DNA of 64,000 nucleotides from Chromatocurvus halotolerans (GTDB taxonomy: Bacteria; Pseudomonadota; Gammaproteobacteria; Pseudomonadales; Halieaceae). The notes beneath the pieces were generated by a model. It ran no database searches and was not told the DNA's origin. It was given only the letters and a program-made list of their open reading frames with translations. The stretch spans positions 1 to 64,000 of the forward strand of contig NZ_SLWX01000003.1 in NCBI RefSeq assembly GCF_004340525.1. Reading direction: 5' to 3'. The position numbers and the translations under genes are program-made. Each line of letters starts with the position of its first letter. Within the stretch, counting starts at the first letter, position 1. This document shows, in pieces, positions 45,053 through 53,534 of the stretch.

Positions 45053-47872
45053 TCAGAACGTTGCGCCCACGTTCAGGAAGAACATGCGGCCGTAGGGGTC
45101 AAACACGCTGGGGTAGGTGTTTGACTGTTCTGAGTTGAAGCCGAACAGCGGCGGTTCGTCGTCCAGGATGTTGTTGACACCGAAGGTCGCCCGGTAGGTG
45201 TCGTTGAACGTGTAGGACACAGAGCCGTCAAAGTAGCTCTGCGCGTCAACGTCCAGCGTCACAAACCCGGATTCTGCCGTGTCACTGGTCTCGCCAATGT
45301 ACTGCCATACCAGCTGAGCCGTCAGGTTGGTGCTGTTGCTCCAGCGCAGCGTGGTGCGATGACGGTAGTCCGCATCCAGTGAGCCGATAATGCCACGGCA
45401 CTGGTTACCGAACTTGCCGGCGCAATCCACAGACTCTGCGCCCGGGAAGGCTTCGAAGCTGTTCTCATCCGTGATCGTGCCCATGTAGGCCACGTCCCAG
45501 GTACCGAGACGGTTCTCCCAGCCATACTCCGCCATCAGGTCGAAGCCCTTGAGGGTGGAGGACGCGATGTTCTGGTCGTTTGCCGAAACGAACTGGATGG
45601 AGCCGTCGCCGAAACGATTGACCGCGTTGCAGAAGGGCGAGCCCACACCGCCTGCAGACTGGTCCGTATAGCAAAGATCCAGAATGTTCGCGACGCCACC
45701 GCCAAAGCTGGCGATACGGTCTTCGATTTCAACCTGGAAGTAGTCCAGGCTGAATGTCAGGCCGGGTACAGCAGACGGTGTGACGACCACGCCGAAGGTG
45801 GTGGTTTCAGCTTCTTCTTCCTTCAGGTCGGGGTTGCCACCGAACAGACCGCGCACCTGGCTTGCCGGCGCGTTGATGTCTGCCGTGAAAACGGATCCCG
45901 CTGGGACGCCGGTGGCTACACAGGTAGCGCGCACTGCTTCGGGGTTGGCGAGGCCGTTGTCCAGTGCCACCGCGGAACAGGGGTCAACCGCGGAGGGAGC
46001 CGCGAATGCCTGCGCCCGGAACAGCTCGTTGATGTTAGGTGCGCGTACCGCGGTGTTGAACGAGGCGCGGAAACGTACGTCCTGAATCGGCGCCCACTCA
46101 CCGGCGATTTTCCAGGCGTCAACGCGACCGACCGTGGTGTAGTCAGATGAGCGGTATGCACCCTCGACCGCGAGGACTTCGGCAAACTTCGCACCGCTCA
46201 GAATTGGCGCATAGAATTCCGCAAACAGTTCTTTCGAGTGGTAGCCACCGGACAGTGGCGGTGTGGCGTTGAAGCCAGCGGAGTCGCCTACGGCCAGCGC
46301 CTGGGATGGACGGTAGTCGACGTCATTCAGCACAAAGTCGTAACCCGCCGCAAAGCCGATGGCGCCACCTGGGAGCTGGAAGGATCCGGTATCACCGGCA
46401 AGCGATGCGTGGAACACGCGCTGCGTGATGTCAGTGGCCGCGTTGACCCTTACGCCGATAAAATCCTCCATCTCCGGCGTCAGATTACCCGGGCCATAGA
46501 TGTTGAGAGGCACACAGCCGCCGGATGTATCCTGGCAGGTGATGTTGTCGGGATCCGAGGTATCCAGCAGCAGACCTTGGTTGAGCTTGGACAGGCTGAT
46601 GTTGCCTTCCTGGGTCAGGTTGCTTTCAAAGCGACCTTCCGAGAAGTACACGTCGTAGCTGAGGTTGTCCGTGAGGTCACCGCGCGCGCCGAATACGAAC
46701 TGCAGCATGTCACGGGTGTTGATGGCGCGACGGGGGCGGGTTACCCGGCCGCGTGACTGGATGGCGACGGTATTCGGAATCTCGTTGCCGTTCGCATCGG
46801 TCGCGGTGTTGTAGTTGTCACGCAGGATCTGCTGTGCCCCTGGCGTGATGAACGGGTTGCCTTCTACGGTGATCGCCAGCGGGCCGTCAAAACCGAAGGG
46901 TGTCGGCGCCAGCTGCTGGTCAACCTGGCTGCGTGCGAAGGTGCCGCGAGCATACAGCTCGTGGTTTTCGGTCAGGTCAAAGCGGCCGAAGGTGGACACC
47001 TGGAAGCGCTCCTGGGGCAACTGCAGGTAGTTGACCGGGGCATAGTTGTAAAGGTCATCAGGCGTGACGAACGGGGAAATACTGCCGTCTGGCTCGAATT
47101 TGCGGCTGCCCGTCAGGATAGCTGTGCCGGGAATCGATGAGGAGCCGCCGGCGTCAAACCGGCCTTCGGCCACGTTGTCGAAGTTTGCGACACGCGAAAA
47201 GTCGCGCTCTCCCGCGAACAGCGGATCGCGATCGTTGTAGCTCAGCGCCATAACGGCGTTGCCGCGTCCGTCGGCAAAGTTACCGCCGAGGGTGAAGTTG
47301 AAGACCTTGTTCTCGGCATCGCCTTCCTGGGTGATCTGGTTGCCGAAGGAGACATCGACGCCCTCGAAGTCTTTCTTCATAATGAAGTTGACAACGCCCG
47401 CGATAGCGTCAGAACCGTAAACCGCCGATGCACCGCCGGTGACCACTTCCACGCGCTCGATCATGGCGGAGGGAATGTTGTTCAAGTCGACAATACCCTG
47501 CGCGCTGGATGGCGTGACGCGGACGCCATCCATCATGACCAGGGTACGGAAGGCGCCCAGACCGCGCAGGTTCACGGTAGCCGTACCATCACCGGGGTTG
47601 TTGGATGAACTGTCGAAACCCGGAACCGCCTGCGGCAGGGTGTTCATCAGGTTTTCCGTGTTGATAGTACCGGTCAACTGGAACTGCTCGGCGCCGACCG
47701 TGGCGACCGGGCTGTTGGAGGTGAAGTCGGCACGTGCAATACGTGAACCCGTGACTACCACTTCCTCGACAATCTGCTGTCCCTGTGCAGACACATTCGG
47801 CGCGGCCATGAATGCTGCGGTAGCACCCATTGCCGAAGTAACCGCCAGGTTAATTCGCTTTTTCTTGAACAT
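45053..47872 (-). CDS. Large TonB-dependent outer-membrane receptor
   Basis: A 939-aa receptor. The start at 47872 (MFKKKRINLAV) has AGGAGG 7 nt upstream and a signal peptide ending at NVSAQG. The TonB-box-like VEEVVVTGSRIAR is next, then the plug (TVNLRGLGAFRTLVMMDGVR, VTGGASAVYGSDAIAGVVNF). The barrel ends in the aromatic residue Phe (FFLNVGATF). The long extracellular loops contain paired cysteines (e.g. ITCQDTSGGCVP). This family is abundant in polymer- and peptide-using bacteria. It is transcribed toward the TPR-oxygenase gene. Confidence 0.9.
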   Translation of the reverse strand: MFKKKRINLAVTSAMGATAAFMAAPNVSAQGQQIVEEVVVTGSRIARADFTSNSPVATVGAEQFQLTGTINTENLMNTLPQAVPGFDSSSNNPGDGTATVNLRGLGAFRTLVMMDGVRVTPSSAQGIVDLNNIPSAMIERVEVVTGGASAVYGSDAIAGVVNFIMKKDFEGVDVSFGNQITQEGDAENKVFNFTLGGNFADGRGNAVMALSYNDRDPLFAGERDFSRVANFDNVAEGRFDAGGSSSIPGTAILTGSRKFEPDGSISPFVTPDDLYNYAPVNYLQLPQERFQVSTFGRFDLTENHELYARGTFARSQVDQQLAPTPFGFDGPLAITVEGNPFITPGAQQILRDNYNTATDANGNEIPNTVAIQSRGRVTRPRRAINTRDMLQFVFGARGDLTDNLSYDVYFSEGRFESNLTQEGNISLSKLNQGLLLDTSDPDNITCQDTSGGCVPLNIYGPGNLTPEMEDFIGVRVNAATDITQRVFHASLAGDTGSFQLPGGAIGFAAGYDFVLNDVDYRPSQALAVGDSAGFNATPPLSGGYHSKELFAEFYAPILSGAKFAEVLAVEGAYRSSDYTTVGRVDAWKIAGEWAPIQDVRFRASFNTAVRAPNINELFRAQAFAAPSAVDPCSAVALDNGLANPEAVRATCVATGVPAGSVFTADINAPASQVRGLFGGNPDLKEEEAETTTFGVVVTPSAVPGLTFSLDYFQVEIEDRIASFGGGVANILDLCYTDQSAGGVGSPFCNAVNRFGDGSIQFVSANDQNIASSTLKGFDLMAEYGWENRLGTWDVAYMGTITDENSFEAFPGAESVDCAGKFGNQCRGIIGSLDADYRHRTTLRWSNSTNLTAQLVWQYIGETSDTAESGFVTLDVDAQSYFDGSVSYTFNDTYRATFGVNNILDDEPPLFGFNSEQSNTYPSVFDPYGRMFFLNVGATF

Positions 47873-47983
47873 GCACTTCCTCCTGATGACTTGGCTGGAC
47901 GCTACTATGCGTCCAATCGTGCGCATAACTCGCGGTTGAGCTGTGCGGCTTGCGTCGACATTATTACTATCAAGCGCGAGCGC

Positions 47984-48014
47984 ATCATACTGAATCAAGG
48001 CTCGATGTCGTCAA
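47984..48014 (-). promoter_or_regulatory. Possible promoter of the large TonB receptor
   Basis: On the minus strand, TTGACG (48009-48014) and TATGAT (47984-47989) are separated by 19 nt, about 110 nt before the receptor start. The spacing is long for sigma-70, so this is tentative. The rest of the 477-bp divergent gap 47873-48349 holds no recognisable gene. Confidence 0.3.
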
Positions 48015-48349
48015 AACTCGGGGTTTTTGTAAAAAATTCACGGTATTCACCGAGGCTTTGCCATAAAACAGTCATGTGGCGTCTGCGGAGAATCTCGTGA
48101 ACGCCTGGTCGTAAGGCGAACACCAAAGAGTGATTTTGCTTGGCAAGCCGGCGACGCACCAGGCAGTCAGGCGGAGAAACCCTGAAAAGTGACTCCGCGT
48201 GACGCCCGTTTTCGGGTTGCGTTGCCTGAGCCGATGGCAGTGGGGTAGATTATGCGGCATACAAAAATAACGGGGCAGCGCGAGCGTGCTTTGCCATGCC
48301 CTGCAAGGGCGTCCCGTCAGCCGGGAAGCCAACTTCAGGAGGCCTGATC

Positions 48350-50182
48350 ATGGTCACTCGGCAATATCCCGCGGCTGGCAGGCAGCCCCGCGCAATTCTG
48401 GCACGCTTTCCCGTTTTTCTCATCGCACCCTTCGTTATGACGGCGCTGGCCGGACCCGGCGATCCGCCGGGAAGCGCCCGCGAGCTCGCTCCGGCGTTCG
48501 AGACCCTGATCGAGCGTTACCTGTGCGAGGTGCGCGGCGTTGGCTGCAGTCTGCCAGGGGACATGAGCGCCGATAGCTTCCAGCAGCGTATCGCCGCACA
48601 GTCGGCGATTCTCGAGGATCTCGAGGCGGTTGATCGCGGCACCCTGACCCTCGAGCAGGACATCGACTGGCGCTTTCTGCGTGGCATTCTCAAGGCCAAC
48701 ATCCGCGCCGAGAGCGACGTGCAGCGCTGGCGGCAGGACCCGCGCCAGTACGTGTTCACCAATGGCCTGATCTTCAAGATCGAGGCGGATCACCGCCACC
48801 CCGACGAGCGGGGCCGCGACCTGGTTGCCGAACTGCAGACCCTGCGCGCACGCCTGGTCAATGCCGAAACCAATCTCACCGAATTCATTCCGAACTGGCT
48901 GCCCTACGCCAACGCCCGCATCGACGGCACGGTCATCGTGATGCAGGAACACCTGCGCAAGTTTGCCTCACGCCTGTCACCCGACCTGCGCGACGCGCTG
49001 ATCAGGGAGGCCGAGCAGACGGTGGAGGCGCTGGGACGCTTCCGCCGTTTCGTGAACGAGGACTGGACCGAGCGTCCCGAGGGTGACTTCCGTATTGGCG
49101 CGGATCTGTACAACTACCTGCACGAGCACCGGCACCAGATTCCCACCGCCGATCGCGCCCTGGAGCAGATCTCGCGGGGTGAGCGCGGCTTTACCCGGAT
49201 GCCGGACTACCATGACTGGGGCTGGAAGCAGTACGAGATCGTGGAGGGACACCTGGAGCGCAAGGCGGCTTCGATAGACCCGGACAAGACGTGGAAGGAG
49301 ATCATCAGGGAGACCAAGAGCCTGCACCCGTTCAATGAGCAGCTGGTCTATGAAGGCATTGTGCTGTCGAGAAAGACACGGGAGTGGACTATCGAGAATG
49401 ACCTGGTCAGCATTCCCTGGGAAGACGATGACATGCTGATGGTGGCGTCTGACCCGAGCATGGCGGCGTCCCAGTGGTGGGGCTTCGGCCCCGGCTATCT
49501 GCCCGCCGGACACCCGTCCACCAAGATGGCCTGGCCGATTATTCCCATACAGCCCGAGTGGCCCGCGGATGTTGCCGAGGAAAACCTCACCGAAAAGGAC
49601 TGGAGTTTCTACTACGCGATCGGACCCCATGAGGCCTATCCGGGCCATCACCTCATGCGCCTCTACCGCCACCGCAATGACCGACCCCTGCGTCGCTACG
49701 AGTACAGCTATTCCGATCAGGCCTGGTGCTACTATGTGGAATGGGAGCTGACACCGCGGCCGGAATACGGCTTCTTCCCCGAAGAGATGCAGGACCGCTA
49801 TGAGCTGGAGATCCTGCGCTTGAAGCTGTGGCGCATGGGACGGGTGATCATCGACTCCGGACTGCACGGCGGCCGGATGACCTGGGACGAAGCGGTGACG
49901 GTGGAGTCAGAGCGCACCGGTTTCGTGCGCCGCGGCGCCGAGATCAACATCGACGGTATTGCCGGCGGCGGTACCAACACCGCAGCGCCCACCATCGGCT
50001 ATTTCCAGTGGATGCTGCTGCGCGACGATTACTTCAACAAGATGCGCGAGCTAGACCAGCAAGGCACGTTGAAGGACTTCCACGACCGCGTCTATCGCAT
50101 CGGATTCATTCCGGTGGAGCTGGTCCGCGATCAGCTCATGGTTGAGCTGGAGCGGGAGTACCGCCCCGAGTGGCATCGCTGA
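48350..50182 (+). CDS. DUF885-family exported protein (HEAYPGHH motif)
   Basis: A 610-aa protein whose ATG at 48350 has AGGAGG 7 nt upstream; the longer frame at 48296 lacks this. The N-terminus is signal-like (hydrophobic stretch to MTALAGP). The canonical DUF885 metal motif is present as IGPHEAYPGHHLMRL, with a downstream YSDQAWCYYVEWEL segment. It is mostly helical. Of the three DUF885 proteins here, this one keeps the standard motif, so it is the best candidate for a working metallopeptidase. It is followed 70 nt later by a second DUF885 gene. Confidence 0.84.
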   Translation: MVTRQYPAAGRQPRAILARFPVFLIAPFVMTALAGPGDPPGSARELAPAFETLIERYLCEVRGVGCSLPGDMSADSFQQRIAAQSAILEDLEAVDRGTLTLEQDIDWRFLRGILKANIRAESDVQRWRQDPRQYVFTNGLIFKIEADHRHPDERGRDLVAELQTLRARLVNAETNLTEFIPNWLPYANARIDGTVIVMQEHLRKFASRLSPDLRDALIREAEQTVEALGRFRRFVNEDWTERPEGDFRIGADLYNYLHEHRHQIPTADRALEQISRGERGFTRMPDYHDWGWKQYEIVEGHLERKAASIDPDKTWKEIIRETKSLHPFNEQLVYEGIVLSRKTREWTIENDLVSIPWEDDDMLMVASDPSMAASQWWGFGPGYLPAGHPSTKMAWPIIPIQPEWPADVAEENLTEKDWSFYYAIGPHEAYPGHHLMRLYRHRNDRPLRRYEYSYSDQAWCYYVEWELTPRPEYGFFPEEMQDRYELEILRLKLWRMGRVIIDSGLHGGRMTWDEAVTVESERTGFVRRGAEINIDGIAGGGTNTAAPTIGYFQWMLLRDDYFNKMRELDQQGTLKDFHDRVYRIGFIPVELVRDQLMVELEREYRPEWHR

Positions 50183-50252
50183 TGGCGGTGCCTGTTGGCC
50201 CGCCAGCGAAGGCCGGTGCCGCCAGATAGATCTTTAAACGGAGTTTGCAAGC

Positions 50253-51887
50253 ATGAAAAACCTGAAGGGGCTTTTGCTGGTATCAGTGGCTTGTGCCTTC
50301 TGTGCCGGTGCCTTTGCGCAGAGCAGCTACGAGCGGCTGGTGCAGATGAACGAGGAGATTCTGGCGCTGGCCAAGCCTGCCGTGATTGAGGGGGTGCCGG
50401 ACCTGAGTCCCGCCACGATTGCGGCACAGCGGGAGGCACTGGAGGATTTCGAGGCGCGCCTGCGCGAGATCGACACCGCCGGGTGGGAGGTGTCGCGACA
50501 GATAGACTACCTGCTGGTGTGGTCCAAGATGAACGCCATTGTGTTCAACCACCGCGTGATGCAGCCCTGGTCGCGTGACCCGCTGACCTACCTGTATCAC
50601 TTCCGTGGTATTCCGCACGCCGAGGTGCCGGCAACGCCGGAGGAGCGGGCGGCGCTTGCGGACCGCTTGAAGGCCGTGCCGGCGATGGTCGACCGTGCCA
50701 TCGTCAACCTGACGCAGCCCGCGGGCGAGCTGGCGGAGCTGGCTATTTTCCTGCTCGATAATTTCGATGGCGTTGGCCAGGGCGAGCCCTACCGCGACGA
50801 GCCCCCGGAGGGAACCATCGGCTGGTTCAAGGATCTTTGTGGCCGACTGGAAGGGCAGAACGGGAGCCTGGTCGACGCGTGTCGCCGGGCCACGGCCGCC
50901 GCGCAGCAGTATCACGACTGGCTGGCCGACAACCTTGACAGCATGCAGGCCTCTGCGGCCATCGGCGCCGACAACTTCAACTGGTATCTGAAGCATGTCC
51001 GCCTGCTGCCGCAGACGGTGGATGACCTTCGCGGCATCGGCGAACGGGAGTTTCACCGCTACCGCTTCAACTATCTGCTGGACCGCCACGTCAACGCTCC
51101 GCTGGAGGAGCTCGAACTCACCCGGAGCGCCGAGCAGCACCGCCAGCGCACCCGTCAGGCCGAGGCGGACACCCGCAAGCTCGTGCGGGACCTGAAGCTC
51201 TTCACCATCCCCGACGACATGCCCGACGAGTTTGAGTCCGATGTCTTCTGGAGCCCGCGTGCGGAAACCGACCGCCATTTCTGGGAAGAGATCCAGTTTC
51301 GCAACGCACTGAACAACCACATACATGCATCGATTCCGGGGCACCGCTTCGACAGCAGGTTGCGCGAGAGATTGACCAACCCGATACGGCGCACCCACGG
51401 TGAGAGTGCCCGTGCCGAAGGTTGGGCCACCTACCTCGAGGAAACGCTGATCCAGGCCGGTATCGCGAAGGACAATCCGCGGGTGCGCGAACTGTTCTAC
51501 GCGGCACTGATCAAGCGCGGCAGCCGCTTCTTTGCCGAGATCGGCATGCACACCGGCACGATGACGCTGGAAGAGGCCAACGCCTATATGATGGACTGGG
51601 TGCCTTACATGGAAGAGGATCTAGGCCGTTACGACCTGGTGGGTTACCTGCGGCGCCCGGGGCTGGGTAGCATGTACCTGCTGGGCAAGACCCAGATCGA
51701 GCAGCTGATCTCAGAGCGTGCGTTCCAGCTCGGCGACGACTTCGACCTGGGTGAGTTTCACGACGACTTTCTGTCCCGAGGCATTATCCCGGTGACGCTG
51801 ATTCGCTGGGAAATGGCGGGTCTGGACGACAGCGCCCGGGCCGTCTGGGCAGACGTTGTCGGCAAGCCGTTCCCCGGCGACCAGTGA
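50253..51887 (+). CDS. DUF885-family exported protein with altered metal motif
   Basis: A 544-aa protein with a signal peptide ending at GAFAQS. The DUF885 fold markers remain (ESARAEGWATYLEETLIQAG and TLEEANAYM), but the expected HExxPGH appears as IHASIPGHRFD, so Ala replaces the catalytic-position Glu. It may be a pseudoenzyme, use another residue, or have a binding role. It is probably cotranscribed with the preceding DUF885 gene. Confidence 0.82.
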   Translation: MKNLKGLLLVSVACAFCAGAFAQSSYERLVQMNEEILALAKPAVIEGVPDLSPATIAAQREALEDFEARLREIDTAGWEVSRQIDYLLVWSKMNAIVFNHRVMQPWSRDPLTYLYHFRGIPHAEVPATPEERAALADRLKAVPAMVDRAIVNLTQPAGELAELAIFLLDNFDGVGQGEPYRDEPPEGTIGWFKDLCGRLEGQNGSLVDACRRATAAAQQYHDWLADNLDSMQASAAIGADNFNWYLKHVRLLPQTVDDLRGIGEREFHRYRFNYLLDRHVNAPLEELELTRSAEQHRQRTRQAEADTRKLVRDLKLFTIPDDMPDEFESDVFWSPRAETDRHFWEEIQFRNALNNHIHASIPGHRFDSRLRERLTNPIRRTHGESARAEGWATYLEETLIQAGIAKDNPRVRELFYAALIKRGSRFFAEIGMHTGTMTLEEANAYMMDWVPYMEEDLGRYDLVGYLRRPGLGSMYLLGKTQIEQLISERAFQLGDDFDLGEFHDDFLSRGIIPVTLIRWEMAGLDDSARAVWADVVGKPFPGDQ

Positions 51888-51941
51888 GCCGGGCCCGCCT
51901 GCCGGCTATCCTCTGACCTGAGGGCGGCACTTTCTGTGGCC

Positions 51942-52403
51942 CTATGCGCGCCCGATGCCGTGCATGCGCTCGCGGTGAAAGTCGATGGTGCCCGCACCCT
52001 GCAGCAGCAGGCGGGTGATTCGCCAGCCATCCGCCGTTCGCCGGTAGCGATTCAGGTAGCGGCCCCATAGAAAGCCGTCCGGGGAGCCATCCCTGTAGCG
52101 ATGCCAGGCGTCGATATAGCACAGGGACTGCGCCTCGTCCTCGCCCTCGAGCGTAATCATCACGTTGCTGACATGATGACTGGAGGCAGCGAACAGATCG
52201 CGCAGCCCCACGGCAATGGTTGACGCCATGTCCGCGCCCAGAATGTTCGGGGTATCCGGGTTGTAGTCGATCACGGCGTCGGGCGTAAACAGCGCCGCGA
52301 CCCCCTCGGGATCATTGCGATCAAAGCGCTCGCAGTAGGCGTGAATCAGGTCAGTGATGGCCTGGCGGTCGGTGAGTTCGCGTAGCGTGCGTTCGATTTC
52401 CAT
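51942..52403 (-). CDS. SnoaL/NTF2-like protein
   Basis: A 153-aa cone-shaped NTF2-fold protein. Characteristic segments are LTDRQAITDLIHAYCERFDR, then FTPDAVIDYNPD and RTADGWRITRLLL. The start at 52403 (MEIERTLRELT) is chosen over the longer frame because the family begins there. Such proteins may be isomerases, hydrolases or binding proteins. It is the third gene of a minus-strand mini-operon, 10 nt after the small membrane protein. Confidence 0.78.
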   Translation of the reverse strand: MEIERTLRELTDRQAITDLIHAYCERFDRNDPEGVAALFTPDAVIDYNPDTPNILGADMASTIAVGLRDLFAASSHHVSNVMITLEGEDEAQSLCYIDAWHRYRDGSPDGFLWGRYLNRYRRTADGWRITRLLLQGAGTIDFHRERMHGIGRA

Positions 52404-52413
52404 GGGGCGCCTT

Positions 52414-52716
52414 TCAGGGGTTTTCGGGAAGTTTGTCGGGCCGCAGGGGCAGCAGGCGTCCGGCAAGGGCGCCCGTCACCGGAATCAGAAACAGGCCCCA
52501 ATACGCGAGGAAGGTGCGAACGGGCTGGTCGGGGGCCCACATGACCGGCGGTATGAACAGAGCCGGCAGCACCAGAAGCAGTGCCAGGCCGTAGCCGATG
52601 ATCAGCCCCCAGACAATCCGCCGCTGCTGTCGGGAAAGCCTGCGGAAACGGTGACAGGCCACAAGCATTGCCAGCGGCACGACGAAAACGCCGAGAATCA
52701 GACCGAGACTGTTCAT
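52414..52716 (-). CDS. Small integral membrane protein
   Basis: About 100 aa with three hydrophobic segments (LGLILGVFVVPLAMLVA, WGLIIGYGLALLLVLP and YWGLFLIPVTGALAG). The ATG at 52716 overlaps the stop of the PepSY gene by 4 nt with AAAGG before it. No family is recognised; it probably works with the adjacent PepSY membrane protein. Confidence 0.65.
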   Translation of the reverse strand: MNSLGLILGVFVVPLAMLVACHRFRRLSRQQRRIVWGLIIGYGLALLLVLPALFIPPVMWAPDQPVRTFLAYWGLFLIPVTGALAGRLLPLRPDKLPENP

Positions 52717-53264
52717 CGGACCTTTGTGTGCGGGTAGAGCCACATCCAGAAACCGCTCAGCAGCAGCAGGATCAGTGCGCTGGCGGCCAGGTCGCTGAGC
52801 AGATAGCCCTCCTCGCCGAACACATCCCCGGAATGCAGTTGCTCGAGAAAACTGTCGTTGCGCAGTCCTGTGACAAGCACGGCTCCATCATGCAGCGCCA
52901 GGGTGACTTCGGTGATACCAATGTCGTTGAAGCGCACCTTGATGATGCCCTTGTCGGGCCGGACGTCCATGCGGTCGATGCCCGAGGTCGCGACCTCGGG
53001 GGCTACCGCTGCCGCCGCCCTTTCAGCCAGCTCCGGTAATGGCAGCGCCATGGCAAAGGCTCCGGGCTGCCGGGCGTCCGTCCCCGGCATGAAGCCAAGC
53101 GCCCGTTTGTGGTTCAGCATGATCCCGGTCACCGCAATGATGATGACCAGGAATGCAACGATAACGCCCAGCCAGAGGTGGGTGTAAAACATTCCTTTGG
53201 TAACGGCGCGGGCACCCCGGGAGGGTTTTCGGCGGCGCGAGGCGTTGGGGGTGGCTGCAGTCAA
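52713..53264 (-). CDS. PepSY-associated membrane protein
   Basis: A 183-aa protein with a transmembrane helix after a basic N-terminus (THLWLGVIVAFLVIIIAVTG), a periplasmic PepSY-like domain and a second helix near the end (ASALILLLLSGFWMWLYP). The start is TTG at 53264, supported by AGAGAGG 5-6 nt upstream. PepSY-TM proteins are linked to iron or flavin reductase and protease-inhibitor roles; here the role is unknown. It is first in the three-gene minus-strand operon. Confidence 0.78.
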   Translation of the reverse strand: MTAATPNASRRRKPSRGARAVTKGMFYTHLWLGVIVAFLVIIIAVTGIMLNHKRALGFMPGTDARQPGAFAMALPLPELAERAAAAVAPEVATSGIDRMDVRPDKGIIKVRFNDIGITEVTLALHDGAVLVTGLRNDSFLEQLHSGDVFGEEGYLLSDLAASALILLLLSGFWMWLYPHTKVR

Positions 53265-53534
53265 GGCGACCTCTCTGAAAGCAAGCGTATTCGATAAAGC
53301 GTTGTAACAACATCAGTTTTCATGATGATCGAGTGGCATGGCGGCCGTCTCGCAGCCCGCATGAAATCCCAAGCATACAGGGTTTGCAACCTGACGTGGG
53401 CGCGAGTGGCTTAGCTGCCACGAATGGCTGCACTCTACGCACAAGTGTTCGCAAAACTCTGGAATCCCCAGTGAGCGATGGGTTAGGATCAGCCAAGTCG
53501 CCCGATAATCAAAAAACCGGAGGGTTCCCCCACC

